The notes beneath the pieces were generated by a model, which saw only the letters and a list, made by a program, of their open reading frames with translations, did not search any database and was not told the origin of the DNA. A stretch of DNA of 64,000 bases from Providencia rettgeri (GTDB taxonomy: Bacteria; Pseudomonadota; Gammaproteobacteria; Enterobacterales; Enterobacteriaceae), in the NCBI RefSeq assembly GCF_013255915.1, contig NZ_CP053896.1, positions 1,984,001 to 2,048,000 on the forward strand. Reading direction: 5' to 3'. Of this stretch, positions 52,851 to 62,304 are shown piece after piece. Every line of letters starts with the position of its first letter. Position 1 is the stretch's first letter. Both the position numbers and the translations under genes were made by a program.

Positions 52851-53665
52851 TCTTATATATATCCCTTACCATTTTTCTTTTTAGTACTTTATTGTGTAAA
52901 AAGACACAAAAAAACTAAACTTATCCCTGTGAAAAACGCATTATAGATGGCAAAACTGTGTTTTTCGCAGAAAGTGTTTATCGTAGTACCACTAAACTTC
53001 GAATGTACTAGTCATATTTAATGACTTATTGAGTATAGGAGATAAGTCAATATTTACTAAATTTACTAAGACATTCTTTACATTTTTTTGTTTAGAAGAT
53101 TCAGCATCGTAGTAGTACCAAATCAAACCTTTAAGAGCATACATAAACAAAAGCAAAATGGCGAGTTAATAGGGGTGAAATTTACAAAACATTAGATAAA
53201 AGTGCCTATTTGCCATTGGTTTATGTGACAATTGTCTACAATGAAGGATATTACTTATAAAGATGGTATTTTTAACTAGTAAAATATGAACTAAATCACA
53301 CTTTTCTATGTGTTATTTCAGTGAATTTGCATAATTAAGGACTTTTCAAACTAGAAGTGTAAAGAAGTTTAAGTTTTTATTTAGAGGGAGTGTGTTTGTA
53401 CTCAAATAAACAGTTTAATTTTTGTTAAGAAAGTCCATTAGAATAAAAAACACTCAGAAAATAATTTAAAAAATAAAAGTACTGTATGTATATCAGTATT
53501 TTCTGGTTGTATTTATTAGTAATTCTCCACAATATTAATATCGACTAGTGAGTAGCATTCTACCATAACCATTCATAACCAATGTATTGTTAGAGCAACT
53601 CTAATAATACGTCAATATAACTAGATATTTAATGGTGACAGCAAAATAGGGGGCGAGGAATGTGA
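52851..53665. other. 815-bp AT-rich gap between mepS and the yrbL-like gene
   Basis: No coding region, RNA gene or repeat is convincing. The right end is the 3' side of the yrbL-like gene. The first 100 bp must contain the mepS promoter. There is a small TTGTGT/ACACAA hairpin near 52892-52910. The gap is about twice the window's usual and is a place where genes were probably lost. Confidence 0.4.
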
Positions 53666-54265
53666 CTATATCTTAAGATTATAGTCACAATAAAGTCGTT
53701 GTTCGAAATCAGCAAACCGGCGATTTAGGGTGGAACGAGCAATTCTAGTTGAGAAATAATCAATGGGGATTAGGTTAGATGAGCCAAGGTTATCTATAAT
53801 AATAAATTGACCATAAGGTTTATAGCCTAGTTGATAAACGATGTTATAAGTTTTGAGCGCCATCGTGGTAATAGCCTCTTTGTATATGTTCTTTTTAAAT
53901 TGCTCATAAGCAATTTTCATATTTTTTTTATGTTTTAAAAAAACTTGTTTATTTTTAAGATAATAATCTAAGGTATTTGAAACATTCCCTGTCTTATCTT
54001 TGATTAATTGGAACACATATCCTAGCCCCCGATCAGTTTGCTGGGTGCCATAGTAATGAGAAATCGTTTTTACGGTAAGATTCCTTTTATACAAGCGTTT
54101 ATAATAGCGAACCTCTCTTAATGTTTCTTTATCATCTCGCCCACTTAAATGAACTTTTACACATAGGTGATTATACTCAGGATGCTGATAACAAGCACGT
54201 TGCCTGCCTGATGCGATCAAGTTTTCAGAAGGTAATAAAATTTTTTTATCTAAGTTCATATTCAT
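53666..54265 (-). CDS. yrbL: YrbL-family protein (PhoP regulatory network)
   Basis: The 199-residue protein resembles E. coli YrbL: LIASGRQRACYQHPEYNHLCVKVHL, DDKETLREVRYYKRLYKR, ISHYYGTQQTDRGLGYVFQLI, TMALKTYNIVYQ, IDNLGSSNLIPIDYFS. The family has a kinase-like fold and yrbL in E. coli is a PhoP/BasR-induced gene of unknown function. ATG 54265 is chosen, with TTG 54289 possible. The gene is very AT-rich. No ribosome site is strong. It is much diverged from E. coli. Confidence 0.8.
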   Translation of the reverse strand: MNMNLDKKILLPSENLIASGRQRACYQHPEYNHLCVKVHLSGRDDKETLREVRYYKRLYKRNLTVKTISHYYGTQQTDRGLGYVFQLIKDKTGNVSNTLDYYLKNKQVFLKHKKNMKIAYEQFKKNIYKEAITTMALKTYNIVYQLGYKPYGQFIIIDNLGSSNLIPIDYFSTRIARSTLNRRFADFEQRLYCDYNLKI

Positions 54266-54601
54266 GATAATAAACACTTTTTTTAACAAATTTAAGGTGT
54301 TTGATATATAGATATACCTAAAATGGCATAACGACGATTTTTATAAATTAATTGACCAATGCTAATAGATTATATTTATAAAGTGTTGCATTTTGTGTGG
54401 TTAATTAAGTGTGAGGCAAGTCATATATTTTGTTTTGATAAATAATAAAACAAAAAATAAAAAACTACGGCTATAAATGAAATTATTAATATCCCTTTGG
54501 AATTAGTATGTCGTCCTCAGGCAATTCAGCCAAATAAATACTTTAACTGTAAATAAATTACAGGAAGTGACGATAACATAATTTTAAACGGGAATTTCGT
54601 T
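54266..54601. other. Divergent AT-rich intergenic region
   Basis: It holds promoters for the yrbL-like gene (minus) and the pilin-like gene (plus). ACGGGAATTTCGTT precedes the latter. I looked for a PhoP box (two GTTTA-type half-sites) and found GTTTTGATAAATAATAA near 54432, which is not good enough to call. Confidence 0.35.
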
Positions 54602-54946
54602 ATGAATAGCTCAGTAAAAAAAATGGTAATGGCTTTTTTAGCAGTAACAGCATTGAACTCAAGCTTTTCAGTATTTGCATCTGAAAATAGTGAGGTAAAA
54701 CGCAGCAATACAGGCGTTATTCGATTTACTGGAGCTATTGTAGCAGCGCCTTGTATTGTCGAAGCCAATGCGAATAAAGTAGAAACCAAATGCTGGAATG
54801 ATAGTGGTAAATTGGAAACCGCATCTGCAGATATTCGTAAACTAAAGAATCAAGAAATGTTGCTTCCGAATCAAAAAGGTACTCAACAATTCAACTGGAT
54901 TAATAAAGATAAAACCCTAGGTATTTACACAATAAAATACGATTAA
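54602..54946 (+). CDS. Orphan type 1 pilin-like exported protein, 114 aa
   Basis: A signal peptide (about 1-26, ending SVFAS) precedes a chaperone-usher pilin-like start: NTGVIRFTGAIVAAPCIVEA, with the first Cys, then a second Cys at about residue 64 (ETKCWND). A pilin fold then breaks off: the protein is 114 residues, whereas FimA-type subunits have about 180, and the C-terminal strand typical of the penultimate-Tyr beta zipper is absent. No chaperone or usher gene is nearby. It may be a remnant, an independent secreted protein, or a fimbrial regulator. Its TIKYD end resembles a pilin end, so an internal deletion is possible. Confidence 0.65.
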   Translation: MNSSVKKMVMAFLAVTALNSSFSVFASENSEVKRSNTGVIRFTGAIVAAPCIVEANANKVETKCWNDSGKLETASADIRKLKNQEMLLPNQKGTQQFNWINKDKTLGIYTIKYD

Positions 54947-55017
54947 TTTTGAGACGAACACAAATTGAATATAGCAAACTAAGATGAAAAGGTATGCAAT
55001 GTTTAATTTTAATGACA

Positions 55018-55048
55018 TATGCCTATGAACAATAAATTCATAGGCATA
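55018..55048. terminator. Hairpin between pilin-like gene and efpL
   Basis: A perfect 12-bp stem (TATGCCTATGAA / TTCATAGGCATA) with a 7-base loop lies between the convergent genes, 35 bp from the efpL stop; T tracts are weak on both sides. Confidence 0.65.
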
Positions 55049-55082
55049 TAAAGGCTTATTTCTTTCAAATCAAAAGCAGAAA

Positions 55083-55655
55083 TTAATCACAACGGCCCAT
55101 ATAACGACGCTCAGCGATATGAATACGAATTTTTTCACCGGTTGTTAAATATTCAGGAACCTGAACTGTTAACCCTGTAGCCATCGTTGCAGGCTTAGTT
55201 CGTGCGCTAGCCGAAGCCCCTTTAATTGCTGGGGTTGTCTCAATAATGACCATATCAACCGTTTGCGGTAACTCTAAAGCAAGAACTTGCCCATCCATTG
55301 TTAACACTTGCATTCCTGGTAACCCTTCTTCAGGAATGAAAAGTAATTCTTCTTCAATATCGGCTTTTTTGAAAAGGTAGGGAGTATAGTCTTCATTGTC
55401 CATAAAGACATATTCATCACCATCAATATAAGAAAAGCTCACTCCACGACGGGTTAGGGAAATTGTTTCTAAAATATCATCGCCTTTGAAACGCTCTTCA
55501 ACTTTCTGGCCCGTTTTGATATCAGTAAAGCGCATTTTATATAATGTACTCGCTCCACGAGCACTAGGTGCTTGAATATCAATGTCTTTTACAAGTAATA
55601 ATTTGCCATTGTAGTTAATTGCTAAACCACGTTTGATTTCGTTGGCCTTGGCCAT
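55083..55655 (-). CDS. efpL: Elongation factor P-like protein EfpL (YeiP)
   Basis: The 190-residue protein matches E. coli YeiP (190 aa). The loop that reaches the peptidyl-transferase site reads [10 protein letters not shown], with Arg at the tip where EF-P has Lys; this is the mark of EfpL. It rescues ribosomes at polyproline and other stalling motifs. AAGAAGG lies before the ATG. It is followed by the mtr gene upstream on the same strand at 154 bp. Confidence 0.95.
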   Translation of the reverse strand: MAKANEIKRGLAINYNGKLLLVKDIDIQAPSARGASTLYKMRFTDIKTGQKVEERFKGDDILETISLTRRGVSFSYIDGDEYVFMDNEDYTPYLFKKADIEEELLFIPEEGLPGMQVLTMDGQVLALELPQTVDMVIIETTPAIKGASASARTKPATMATGLTVQVPEYLTTGEKIRIHIAERRYMGRCD

Positions 55656-55808
55656 AAATAACCTTCTTTAGGGTTGTCAAAAAGAGTGCGACAAAATTAC
55701 TCGCAGATAAAGAATTAGGCAAGATGCTGAAGTCAATTTTCAGTGAAAAATTTTTAGGTGACATATCAGTGTGGATATAACCAGAGGGCGATATCCACAC
55801 TGAAAGGG

Positions 55809-57053
55809 TTAATAAATAGGTAGTAAGCCAGATAGTGACAATAAATGAGCAACCGCATTAATTAATCCAAAGAGGATCACAAAGCCAATAATAAAGCTCC
55901 CACCTGGTGCTTTGTAGCTGTTGTTAGGGTAACGTTTACGACTTGCTTTCGCCATCAGCGCAGGGACAATGACTGCCCAAATAGTAGCTGCCAACCCTGC
56001 AAAACCAATCGCATAAATAAACCCATTAGGAAAAATCAGTGCGAGTATTGTTGGTGGTAAAAAAGTGACTAAGACAGATTTAAGGCGCCCAAATTTGTTA
56101 TCTGCAAATTTGAAAAAATCAGCAATAAAATCAAATAACCCTAAAGACACGCCTAAGAAAGAACTCGCTAGAGCCATATAAGAAAACAGGTTCAAAAATT
56201 GAGATATAAAGCTGCTCTGGGTAGAAATATTCATTTGAGCCAGTAATGCATCAATATTGTTGCCATTTTCTCTGATTTCAATAAATGACGTTCTTGGAAT
56301 ATTTCCTTGGATCGCATACTGCCACAAAATATAGATAACCACGGTAATGGTAGCCCCATACACTAGGCTCTTAACAACACTACGGCTATCTTTATTATAA
56401 TATTTAACTAATCCAGGAACATTACCGTGATAACCAAATGAGGTTAATAAATAGGGTAATGCGGCTAAGGCATAAGGAAGATATTGGCTTTCACCATGCT
56501 CAGTTTGGTTGAATAGGATAGCTGGTGATGCGGTTGAAATCATTCCACCGATTGACATAATAAAGGTGATGACCATCCCGCCAATTAAAATGGTACTTAA
56601 CCTATCGACAGCACGAGTAGAAAGCCACACAAAAAAAGCCACAATAAATGCAAAAATAAAGCCTGCACCCGCTTGTGGTATTTGTATTTTTTCTGACAAA
56701 TTCGCGGTGATGATAGAGCTTCCTGCAGAAATATAGGCGTAAGTAAGAATATAAAGCACAAAAGTAACGGATAAACTGTTAATAGAATTCCATGTCGTGC
56801 CTAATAAGTCTTTGACCATAGTATGGAAACTGGCGCCAGCTGGGTAATTCATATTGGCTTCTAAAATCATTAACCCAGAAAGTAACATGCAAATAAAGGT
56901 ATAAATTAACAGTATGACAGAGCCTGTGAACCATACGCCGGAGGTCACCATAGGAATTGAAAACATACCCGCACCCACCGCAGTACCGGCAATGATCATC
57001 GCACCTCCTAATATAGAAGGATTTTTTTGTTGTGTTGTTCCATCAATAGCCAT
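55809..57053 (-). CDS. mtr: Tryptophan-specific permease Mtr
   Basis: The 414-residue protein of the aromatic amino acid permease family (HAAAP) has 11 TM segments. SILGGAMIIAGTAVGAGMFSIPMV, LSGLMILEANMNYP, LTSFGYHGNVPGLVKYYNKD and SYMALASSFLGVSLGLFDFIADF fit Mtr better than TyrP or TnaB. The length equals E. coli Mtr (414). It takes up tryptophan with protons. AGGAG precedes the ATG. In E. coli it is regulated by TrpR/TyrR; I did not find a clear box here. Confidence 0.9.
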   Translation of the reverse strand: MAIDGTTQQKNPSILGGAMIIAGTAVGAGMFSIPMVTSGVWFTGSVILLIYTFICMLLSGLMILEANMNYPAGASFHTMVKDLLGTTWNSINSLSVTFVLYILTYAYISAGSSIITANLSEKIQIPQAGAGFIFAFIVAFFVWLSTRAVDRLSTILIGGMVITFIMSIGGMISTASPAILFNQTEHGESQYLPYALAALPYLLTSFGYHGNVPGLVKYYNKDSRSVVKSLVYGATITVVIYILWQYAIQGNIPRTSFIEIRENGNNIDALLAQMNISTQSSFISQFLNLFSYMALASSFLGVSLGLFDFIADFFKFADNKFGRLKSVLVTFLPPTILALIFPNGFIYAIGFAGLAATIWAVIVPALMAKASRKRYPNNSYKAPGGSFIIGFVILFGLINAVAHLLSLSGLLPIY

Positions 57054-57213
57054 GGTGGCTCCTAAATATATCGTTTCACTGTACTAGCCAAATGATACGG
57101 TAAGAGTGCAGTATTGTAAATATCGTAAATAGAATAAAATAGGGAAAAATGAGTAATTAGAAAGGGATGGATGATAAACGTACAAAAAGAGGATGTTGTA
57201 CGTTTACACTTGA

Positions 57214-57651
57214 TTAGGCTTTGTGGTGATAGAAACGTTGTGTAAGCCAGAGGTCAACAGCATTGCGGCTAGCTTCAAAATGAGGCTCTGGGAGCTTATC
57301 AGGTGAAACCCACATTAAGTTTTCACATTTATCTGCTTCCATAATTTGAGGTTCAACCTCACCGTTATATTCAACATGCATACAAATAGAAACGGTATGT
57401 TTACCTTCTTGTTGATAAGTCTGTAAATTATTGCTGATACCAAAAACAGTTGGAGCTTGGATATCAATACCAATTTCTTCTTTTATTTCGCGAATGGCAC
57501 AATCTTCAAAGGACTCACCAGGGTCCACATGTCCCCCGAAAATGGACCAATAGGGCGCATGTTTACTACTGCGTTTGCCCATCAAAATTTGCCCCTGTTT
57601 ATTAGTGATTAGAACACCAACACCAGCGACGACGTGAGTATGCTGAGACAT
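57214..57651 (-). CDS. NUDIX hydrolase, 145 aa
   Basis: The Nudix box is complete: GGHVDPGESFEDCAIREIKEEIGI fits GX5EX7REUXEEXGU. Upstream GVGVLITNKQGQILMGKRSSKHAPYWSIFGG is typical of MutT-like and 8-oxo-dGTP or ADP-ribose hydrolases; the substrate is not set by motifs. No N-terminal extra domain. It lies alone, divergent from fruK. A ribosome site (AAGGAGA) precedes the ATG. Confidence 0.9.
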   Translation of the reverse strand: MSQHTHVVAGVGVLITNKQGQILMGKRSSKHAPYWSIFGGHVDPGESFEDCAIREIKEEIGIDIQAPTVFGISNNLQTYQQEGKHTVSICMHVEYNGEVEPQIMEADKCENLMWVSPDKLPEPHFEASRNAVDLWLTQRFYHHKA

Positions 57652-57815
57652 ATATTCTCCTTATTATTTTATTTTTCAGCGCGCTGATCCTGACATAATC
57701 TTGTAGAAAAACAAGCAGGAAAAAGTACAAATATCACTGAAAACAATATGCTTTAATGTTATAACTATAATTAAATTTAAAGACACGATAATCATGATAA
57801 GGGAGATTAGTGGTT

Positions 57816-58751
57816 ATGACTCGCCGGGTTGCTACAATTACATTAAATCCTGCTTACGACCTTGTGGGCTTATGCTCTACTATCGAAGTTGGTGAAGTCA
57901 ATTTAGTCAAAACCGCTAGCCTCAACGCGGGTGGTAAAGGTGTCAATGTCGCAAAAGTGCTCCGTGACTTAGGTATTGATATCACTGTTAGTGGTTTTAT
58001 GGGAAAGGATAACCAAGAAGAGTTTCAACATTTTTTCAGTGAAAATGGCATGGCGAACCGTTTTAGTATGGTGCCAGGGCGTACACGGATTAACGTGAAA
58101 CTCACGGAAAATAATGGGGAGTCAACGGATTTTAACTTTTCAGGCTTTGAGGTCAGTAAAGAAGATTGGAACCGTTTCTCTACCGAATCACTTAATTGGT
58201 TAGGCCATTTCGATATGGTCGTTGTCAGCGGAAGTTTACCAAGTGGTATTGACCCAGAAGAATTCACTCGTTGGATGACTCGCCTTCGCCAATTATGCCC
58301 ATGTATTATTTTCGATAGTAGCCGAGAAGCCTTAAAGGCAGGTTTGAAAGCGTCACCATGGCTAGTAAAACCTAATCGTCATGAATTAGAAAGTTGGGTT
58401 GGCCGAAAACTGCCAGATTTACAAGATGTTGTAGCCGCAGCGCATGAGTTAAGAGACAAAGGAATTTCTCATGTTGTTATTTCATTAGGAGAAGAAGGGG
58501 CTCTGTGGGTTAATGCTTCGGGTTCTTGGCTGGCGAAACCGCCACATTGTGAAGTGATAAGCACGGTTGGGGCTGGTGACTCGATGGTAGCAGGGCTAGC
58601 TTATGGGTTACTCAATGGTGAGTCCAGCGAGCATACATTACGTATGGCGACCGCAATTTCTGCACTATCCGTTTCTCAGCCAGATGTCGGTTTAAAAAAT
58701 AGAAACAAATTAGCGGATATGATGGCAAAAATTGAAATGAAATCGTTATAG
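57816..58751 (+). CDS. fruK: 1-phosphofructokinase FruK (orphan)
   Basis: ATG 57816 gives 311 residues (312 in E. coli), and the sequence follows FruK: MTRRVATITLNPAYDLVG, AGGKGVNVAKVLRDLGI, GRTRINVKLTE, VSGSLPSGI, and the PfkB signature VISTVGAGDSMVAGLAYG with catalytic Asp. It phosphorylates fructose-1-phosphate to fructose-1,6-bisphosphate. In E. coli it lies between fruB and fruA; here neither is adjacent, with a Nudix gene before and nfo (opposite strand) after. GTG 57810 is a second start option. Confidence 0.93.
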   Translation: MTRRVATITLNPAYDLVGLCSTIEVGEVNLVKTASLNAGGKGVNVAKVLRDLGIDITVSGFMGKDNQEEFQHFFSENGMANRFSMVPGRTRINVKLTENNGESTDFNFSGFEVSKEDWNRFSTESLNWLGHFDMVVVSGSLPSGIDPEEFTRWMTRLRQLCPCIIFDSSREALKAGLKASPWLVKPNRHELESWVGRKLPDLQDVVAAAHELRDKGISHVVISLGEEGALWVNASGSWLAKPPHCEVISTVGAGDSMVAGLAYGLLNGESSEHTLRMATAISALSVSQPDVGLKNRNKLADMMAKIEMKSL

Positions 58752-58769
58752 TTAATGAATTTCAAACGA

Positions 58770-58796
58770 CCCCCACATGATAATGCGGGGGTTTTT
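58770..58796 (+). terminator. fruK terminator
   Basis: Stem CCCCC-A-CAT / ATG-C-GGGGG with a small loop, followed by five T. It lies about 20 bp after fruK and also faces the nfo gene. Confidence 0.9.
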
Positions 58797-58814
58797 ATAT
58801 TAGAAAGCCAATAA

Positions 58815-59660
58815 TTAGCTACTTTGCTGTGCTTTCAACCATGCAATTTCTTGCGGCCAAATATCGGGGTTAATGGTTTCTAAAATCAAGGGGATACCAT
58901 CGAAACGGCTATCTTGCATAATATACGTGAATGGGACAAAACCAATATTCCCTTCACCTAAACTATGGTGGCGGTCAACACGACTGGCAAATTCACTTTT
59001 AGCATCATTAAGGTGCATTCCCTTTAGAAACTCAAAACCAACAATATCTGCAAATTGGCTAAATGTGTTGTCACAATCTTCGGCTGTGCGTAAGTCATAA
59101 CCTGCGGCAAATGCGTGGCAAGTATCAATACAAACGCCTACACGGCTTTTATCTTTCACCCGTTCAATAATTTTTGCAAGATGCGTAAAGTCAAAGCCTA
59201 AGTTAGTGCCTTGTCCCGCCGTGTTTTCAATTACAGCGGTCACGCCTTCGGTCTCAGCAAGGGCAATATTAATAGATTCAGCAATGCGAGCTAAACAATC
59301 GTCAATTTCAATTTTCTTTAAATGACTACCGGGGTGAAAGTTAAGTAAATCAATACCTAATTGTTCACAACGCTGCATTTCATCGATAAAAGCGACACGA
59401 GATTTCTCTAGAGCCTCAAATTCGGGGTGACCTAAATTGATCAAATAGCTGTCATGAGGAAGGATTTGGTGTTTACCGTACCCATATTTTTTGCAGTTAT
59501 CTTTAAATTTCTTAATCACGTCTTCGCTTAGTGGCGCGGCTTTCCATTGGCGCTGATTTTTTGTGAACAAAGCAAAAGCGGTTGCATTGATTTCATGTGC
59601 GCGAATAACAGCTTGGTCAACCCCACCAGAGGCGCTGACATGTGCTCCAATATATTTCAT
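58815..59660 (-). CDS. nfo: Endonuclease IV (Nfo)
   Basis: ATG 59660 with AAAGGAG upstream gives 281 residues (285 in E. coli). The AP endonuclease family 2 TIM barrel shows in [74 protein letters not shown] and DRHHSLGEG, which hold the three zinc ions. It cuts at abasic sites in base excision repair. In E. coli it is SoxRS-induced and neighbours yeiH as here. Confidence 0.96.
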   Translation of the reverse strand: MKYIGAHVSASGGVDQAVIRAHEINATAFALFTKNQRQWKAAPLSEDVIKKFKDNCKKYGYGKHQILPHDSYLINLGHPEFEALEKSRVAFIDEMQRCEQLGIDLLNFHPGSHLKKIEIDDCLARIAESINIALAETEGVTAVIENTAGQGTNLGFDFTHLAKIIERVKDKSRVGVCIDTCHAFAAGYDLRTAEDCDNTFSQFADIVGFEFLKGMHLNDAKSEFASRVDRHHSLGEGNIGFVPFTYIMQDSRFDGIPLILETINPDIWPQEIAWLKAQQSS

Positions 59661-59720
59661 TTTTGACTCCTTTTTGTTGGAGTATGCCATTAATAAGCAA
59701 ATAAATGAAATCAACAAAAA

Positions 59721-59740
59721 AGCCACCCATTGAGGTGGCT
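59721..59740 (-). terminator. yeiH terminator
   Basis: On the minus strand AGCCACC / GGTGGCT (loop TCAATG) is followed by six T. It lies 21 bp after yeiH and before nfo. Confidence 0.9.
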
Positions 59741-59760
59741 AAAAGTGAGGAGAATATATG

Positions 59761-60840
59761 CTAAAAAATGCTTTGAATCAGTATGTTAATTAAGAGCCCA
59801 CCGACAATCAACCAAACAAACAGGATAAGTGCCATCAGTAATGGCTTAATACCCGCTTGGCGAATAGCACTAACATGGGTAGTTAACCCTAAAGCAACCA
59901 TTGCCATAGCCAGTAAAATCGTATCCAAGGCTATGATTTGTTGTACGAATACATGGGGCAGTAAATTGAGTGAATTGAAACCTGCGACAACAATAAAAAA
60001 TACGGCGAACCAAGGAATCGTAATTTTACTTTTCTGAGTGTTTGTTGTTTGGTTTGCGGCTGTTTTACGGCTTAAGAAAGCCGATAAAATAATCAAAAAA
60101 GGCGCAAGCATCATTACACGAATCATTTTGGCGATGACAGAGGCATTTTCTGCGTCAGTACCAATAGTGTGGCCTGCTGCAACAACCTGTGCAACTTCAT
60201 GTACTGTTGAACCGATATAAATCCCAAAAGTTTCTTCTGTTGCAGGAAACCAGCCAAAGTGCGCATTTAACTGGTAAATCCAAGGATAAACAAAAATACA
60301 AATAGTCCCAAAGATAACAACCGTTGATACGGCAACTGCAACTTTACTTGCAGAAGCTTTCACCACGGGTTCAGTAGCCATGACTGCGGCTGCGCCACAA
60401 ATGCTACTACCTGCACCAATCAATAACGTGGTTTCTTCATCAAGACCGAACACTTTTTTACCTAGCCAATATGCTAATAAAAAAGTTGAGGTTAATGTTA
60501 AGGCATCAATGATAACCCCTGTAGCACCTACATCCGTAATTTGTTGGAAAGTAAGGCGAAAACCATACAAAATTATACCCGCACGGAGAAAATAGTGCTT
60601 AGCAAATTTAATGCCGGCATCACAAGATTGACTGGCTACGGGGTAAAAAGTATTCCCTACAATAATTCCTAATAAGATTGCGAGGGTTAATGCACCTAAG
60701 CCGATATCCATAAACCAAGGTTGGTCACCTAGGTAAATTGCAATAGCAGTCAGAATACCAGCTAAAATAATACCGGGTATCAGTTTTAATATAGGATTTA
60801 GGTTATTCCGCTCAAGGGTGCTGGTGTCACTTTTATTCAT
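59761..60840 (-). CDS. yeiH: YeiH (UPF0324) inner-membrane protein, putative sulfate exporter family
   Basis: The 359-residue protein has about ten TM segments and matches E. coli YeiH (349 aa): [98 protein letters not shown]. The transported substrate is not proven. The divergent regulator gene yeiE probably controls it; the two are divergent with a 194-bp gap, as in E. coli. Confidence 0.92.
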   Translation of the reverse strand: MNKSDTSTLERNNLNPILKLIPGIILAGILTAIAIYLGDQPWFMDIGLGALTLAILLGIIVGNTFYPVASQSCDAGIKFAKHYFLRAGIILYGFRLTFQQITDVGATGVIIDALTLTSTFLLAYWLGKKVFGLDEETTLLIGAGSSICGAAAVMATEPVVKASASKVAVAVSTVVIFGTICIFVYPWIYQLNAHFGWFPATEETFGIYIGSTVHEVAQVVAAGHTIGTDAENASVIAKMIRVMMLAPFLIILSAFLSRKTAANQTTNTQKSKITIPWFAVFFIVVAGFNSLNLLPHVFVQQIIALDTILLAMAMVALGLTTHVSAIRQAGIKPLLMALILFVWLIVGGLLINILIQSIF

Positions 60841-61034
60841 GATAATGCTCTTTATTACCGCTTATAAGATTTAGTAATAAGGATATAACAAAATCAATAA
60901 TAATTTAAATTGATTGTCTTCATATAATCTACCACTAAAATAGATTAGAAAGTTTCTTCTGGAATATTGCAAATAAATCGTTAATATTAACATTATTATT
61001 ACAAATACTAAAAATCACGTTGGGGCTTACCTTT

Positions 61035-61898
61035 ATGCGAATTACACTTAGGCAACTTGAGGTTTTTACGGAAGTATTAAAGAGTGGCTCCACGACGCAA
61101 GCATCTCAGTTATTAGCGCTTTCACAATCTGCAGTCAGTGCGTCGCTAACGGATTTAGAAGGTCAATTAGGCGTTCAATTATTTGACCGTGTGGGTAAAC
61201 GACTTGTTACTAATGAGCACGGAAGACTTTTATATCCAAAAGCGTTAGCGTTACTAGAGCAAGGGTTAGAAGTTGAGCAACTCTTTAAAAAAGAGATGGG
61301 CGCCGTGCGTCTTGCTGCCAGTACAACGATTGGTAATTATATTTTACCCGAAGTCTTAGCGGGGTATCGTCATGACCACCCTGATATTCCTTTAGAGCTT
61401 TTTATTAGTAATACAGAAGAAATTATTAAGGCAGTCATGGAATTTAGGGCGGATGTTGGGTTAATTGAAGGTGTTTGTCATAGCCCTGAATTAATTTCTA
61501 AAGCATGGTTAAAAGATGAGCTCGTTATTTTTGTTTCCCCCCAAAACCCATTAGCGAATAAAAAAGTCTCTTTAAAAGATTTGCGTGACGCGCCTTGGAT
61601 TTTGCGTGAAAGGGGGTCAGGTACACGGGATGTCCTTGACCAACTATTATTTGCACATCTTCCGGGCTTTCATATTTTGATGGAGCTAGGAAATTCAGAA
61701 GCTATCAAGCATGCAGTTCGTTACGGGATAGGTATAAGCTGTTTATCACGTCGAGTGATCGAAGAACAATTAGAAAATGGCTCTCTAGTCGAATTAAAAA
61801 TAGACGACCTTCATTTAGAAAGAACGCTATATTTGATTTATCACCGTCAAAAGCATATTTCAAGCGCGATTACTAATCTTCTGTCTTACTGTAATTAA
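61035..61898 (+). CDS. yeiE: LysR-family regulator YeiE
   Basis: ATG 61035 gives 287 residues. The winged-helix domain [63 protein letters not shown] is nearly the same as in E. coli YeiE (293 aa), and the effector domain keeps [25 protein letters not shown] and [26 protein letters not shown]. In enterobacteria YeiE regulates yeiH and, from reports, responds to sulfite; that ligand is not readable here. Confidence 0.94.
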   Translation: MRITLRQLEVFTEVLKSGSTTQASQLLALSQSAVSASLTDLEGQLGVQLFDRVGKRLVTNEHGRLLYPKALALLEQGLEVEQLFKKEMGAVRLAASTTIGNYILPEVLAGYRHDHPDIPLELFISNTEEIIKAVMEFRADVGLIEGVCHSPELISKAWLKDELVIFVSPQNPLANKKVSLKDLRDAPWILRERGSGTRDVLDQLLFAHLPGFHILMELGNSEAIKHAVRYGIGISCLSRRVIEEQLENGSLVELKIDDLHLERTLYLIYHRQKHISSAITNLLSYCN

Positions 61899-61900
61899 AA

Positions 61901-62024
61901 ATCCTCGTCATCTTTTAACCTGTCGCGTTGTTGGCTGCAATCGACGACCCAAGTCACATACTAATGTATGCTCCTTGGATAGTCTCAATTGCCGCCTAGC
62001 GACACGCTAAAAGCTATAGAGGAT
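61901..62024. repeat. Long palindromic intergenic repeat (copy 1)
   Basis: A 124-bp imperfect palindrome between yeiE and lysP. Its arms pair as ATCCTC...GAGGAT, CTTTTA...TAAAAG and GTCGC...GCGAC; the centre has CCAAG...CTTGG and CATAC-TAAT-GTATG. The motifs GTTGTTGGCTGCAA and TTGCCGCC are ones I recall from repeats scattered in Yersinia, Serratia and Photorhabdus genomes. As RNA it would fold to one long hairpin. Confidence 0.75.
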
Positions 62025-62051
62025 TGCAGTGAATGTGTTGCACTAGTGATA

Positions 62052-62121
62052 GGCTATCGCGTTGTTGGCTGCACTTTTTATGTGCCTTGAACAGTCACAT
62101 TTGCCGCTACAGACACGATAA
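62052..62121. repeat. Long palindromic intergenic repeat (copy 2, shorter)
   Basis: About 70 bp beginning with TATCGCGTTGTTGGCTGCA and ending TTTGCCGCTACAGACACGATA, in the same orientation as copy 1 but with a deleted centre. The two copies form a tandem pair that fills most of the yeiE-lysP gap. Confidence 0.7.
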
Positions 62122-62304
62122 AGAGAATAAAACGTCGTCCTCTTATTAAGAGGGTATACTGAATTTTTTGAGATAACGCGTTTTACTTATAATTTTGTAT
62201 GAATTATGAAGGTATCTTATAACAGTGAAGAGTTGCTTAGTTCTCACAGTCTATTTTGCTAGAATCCATGCGATATTAGCTGAATAATAAAATACAGGGA
62301 ACAA

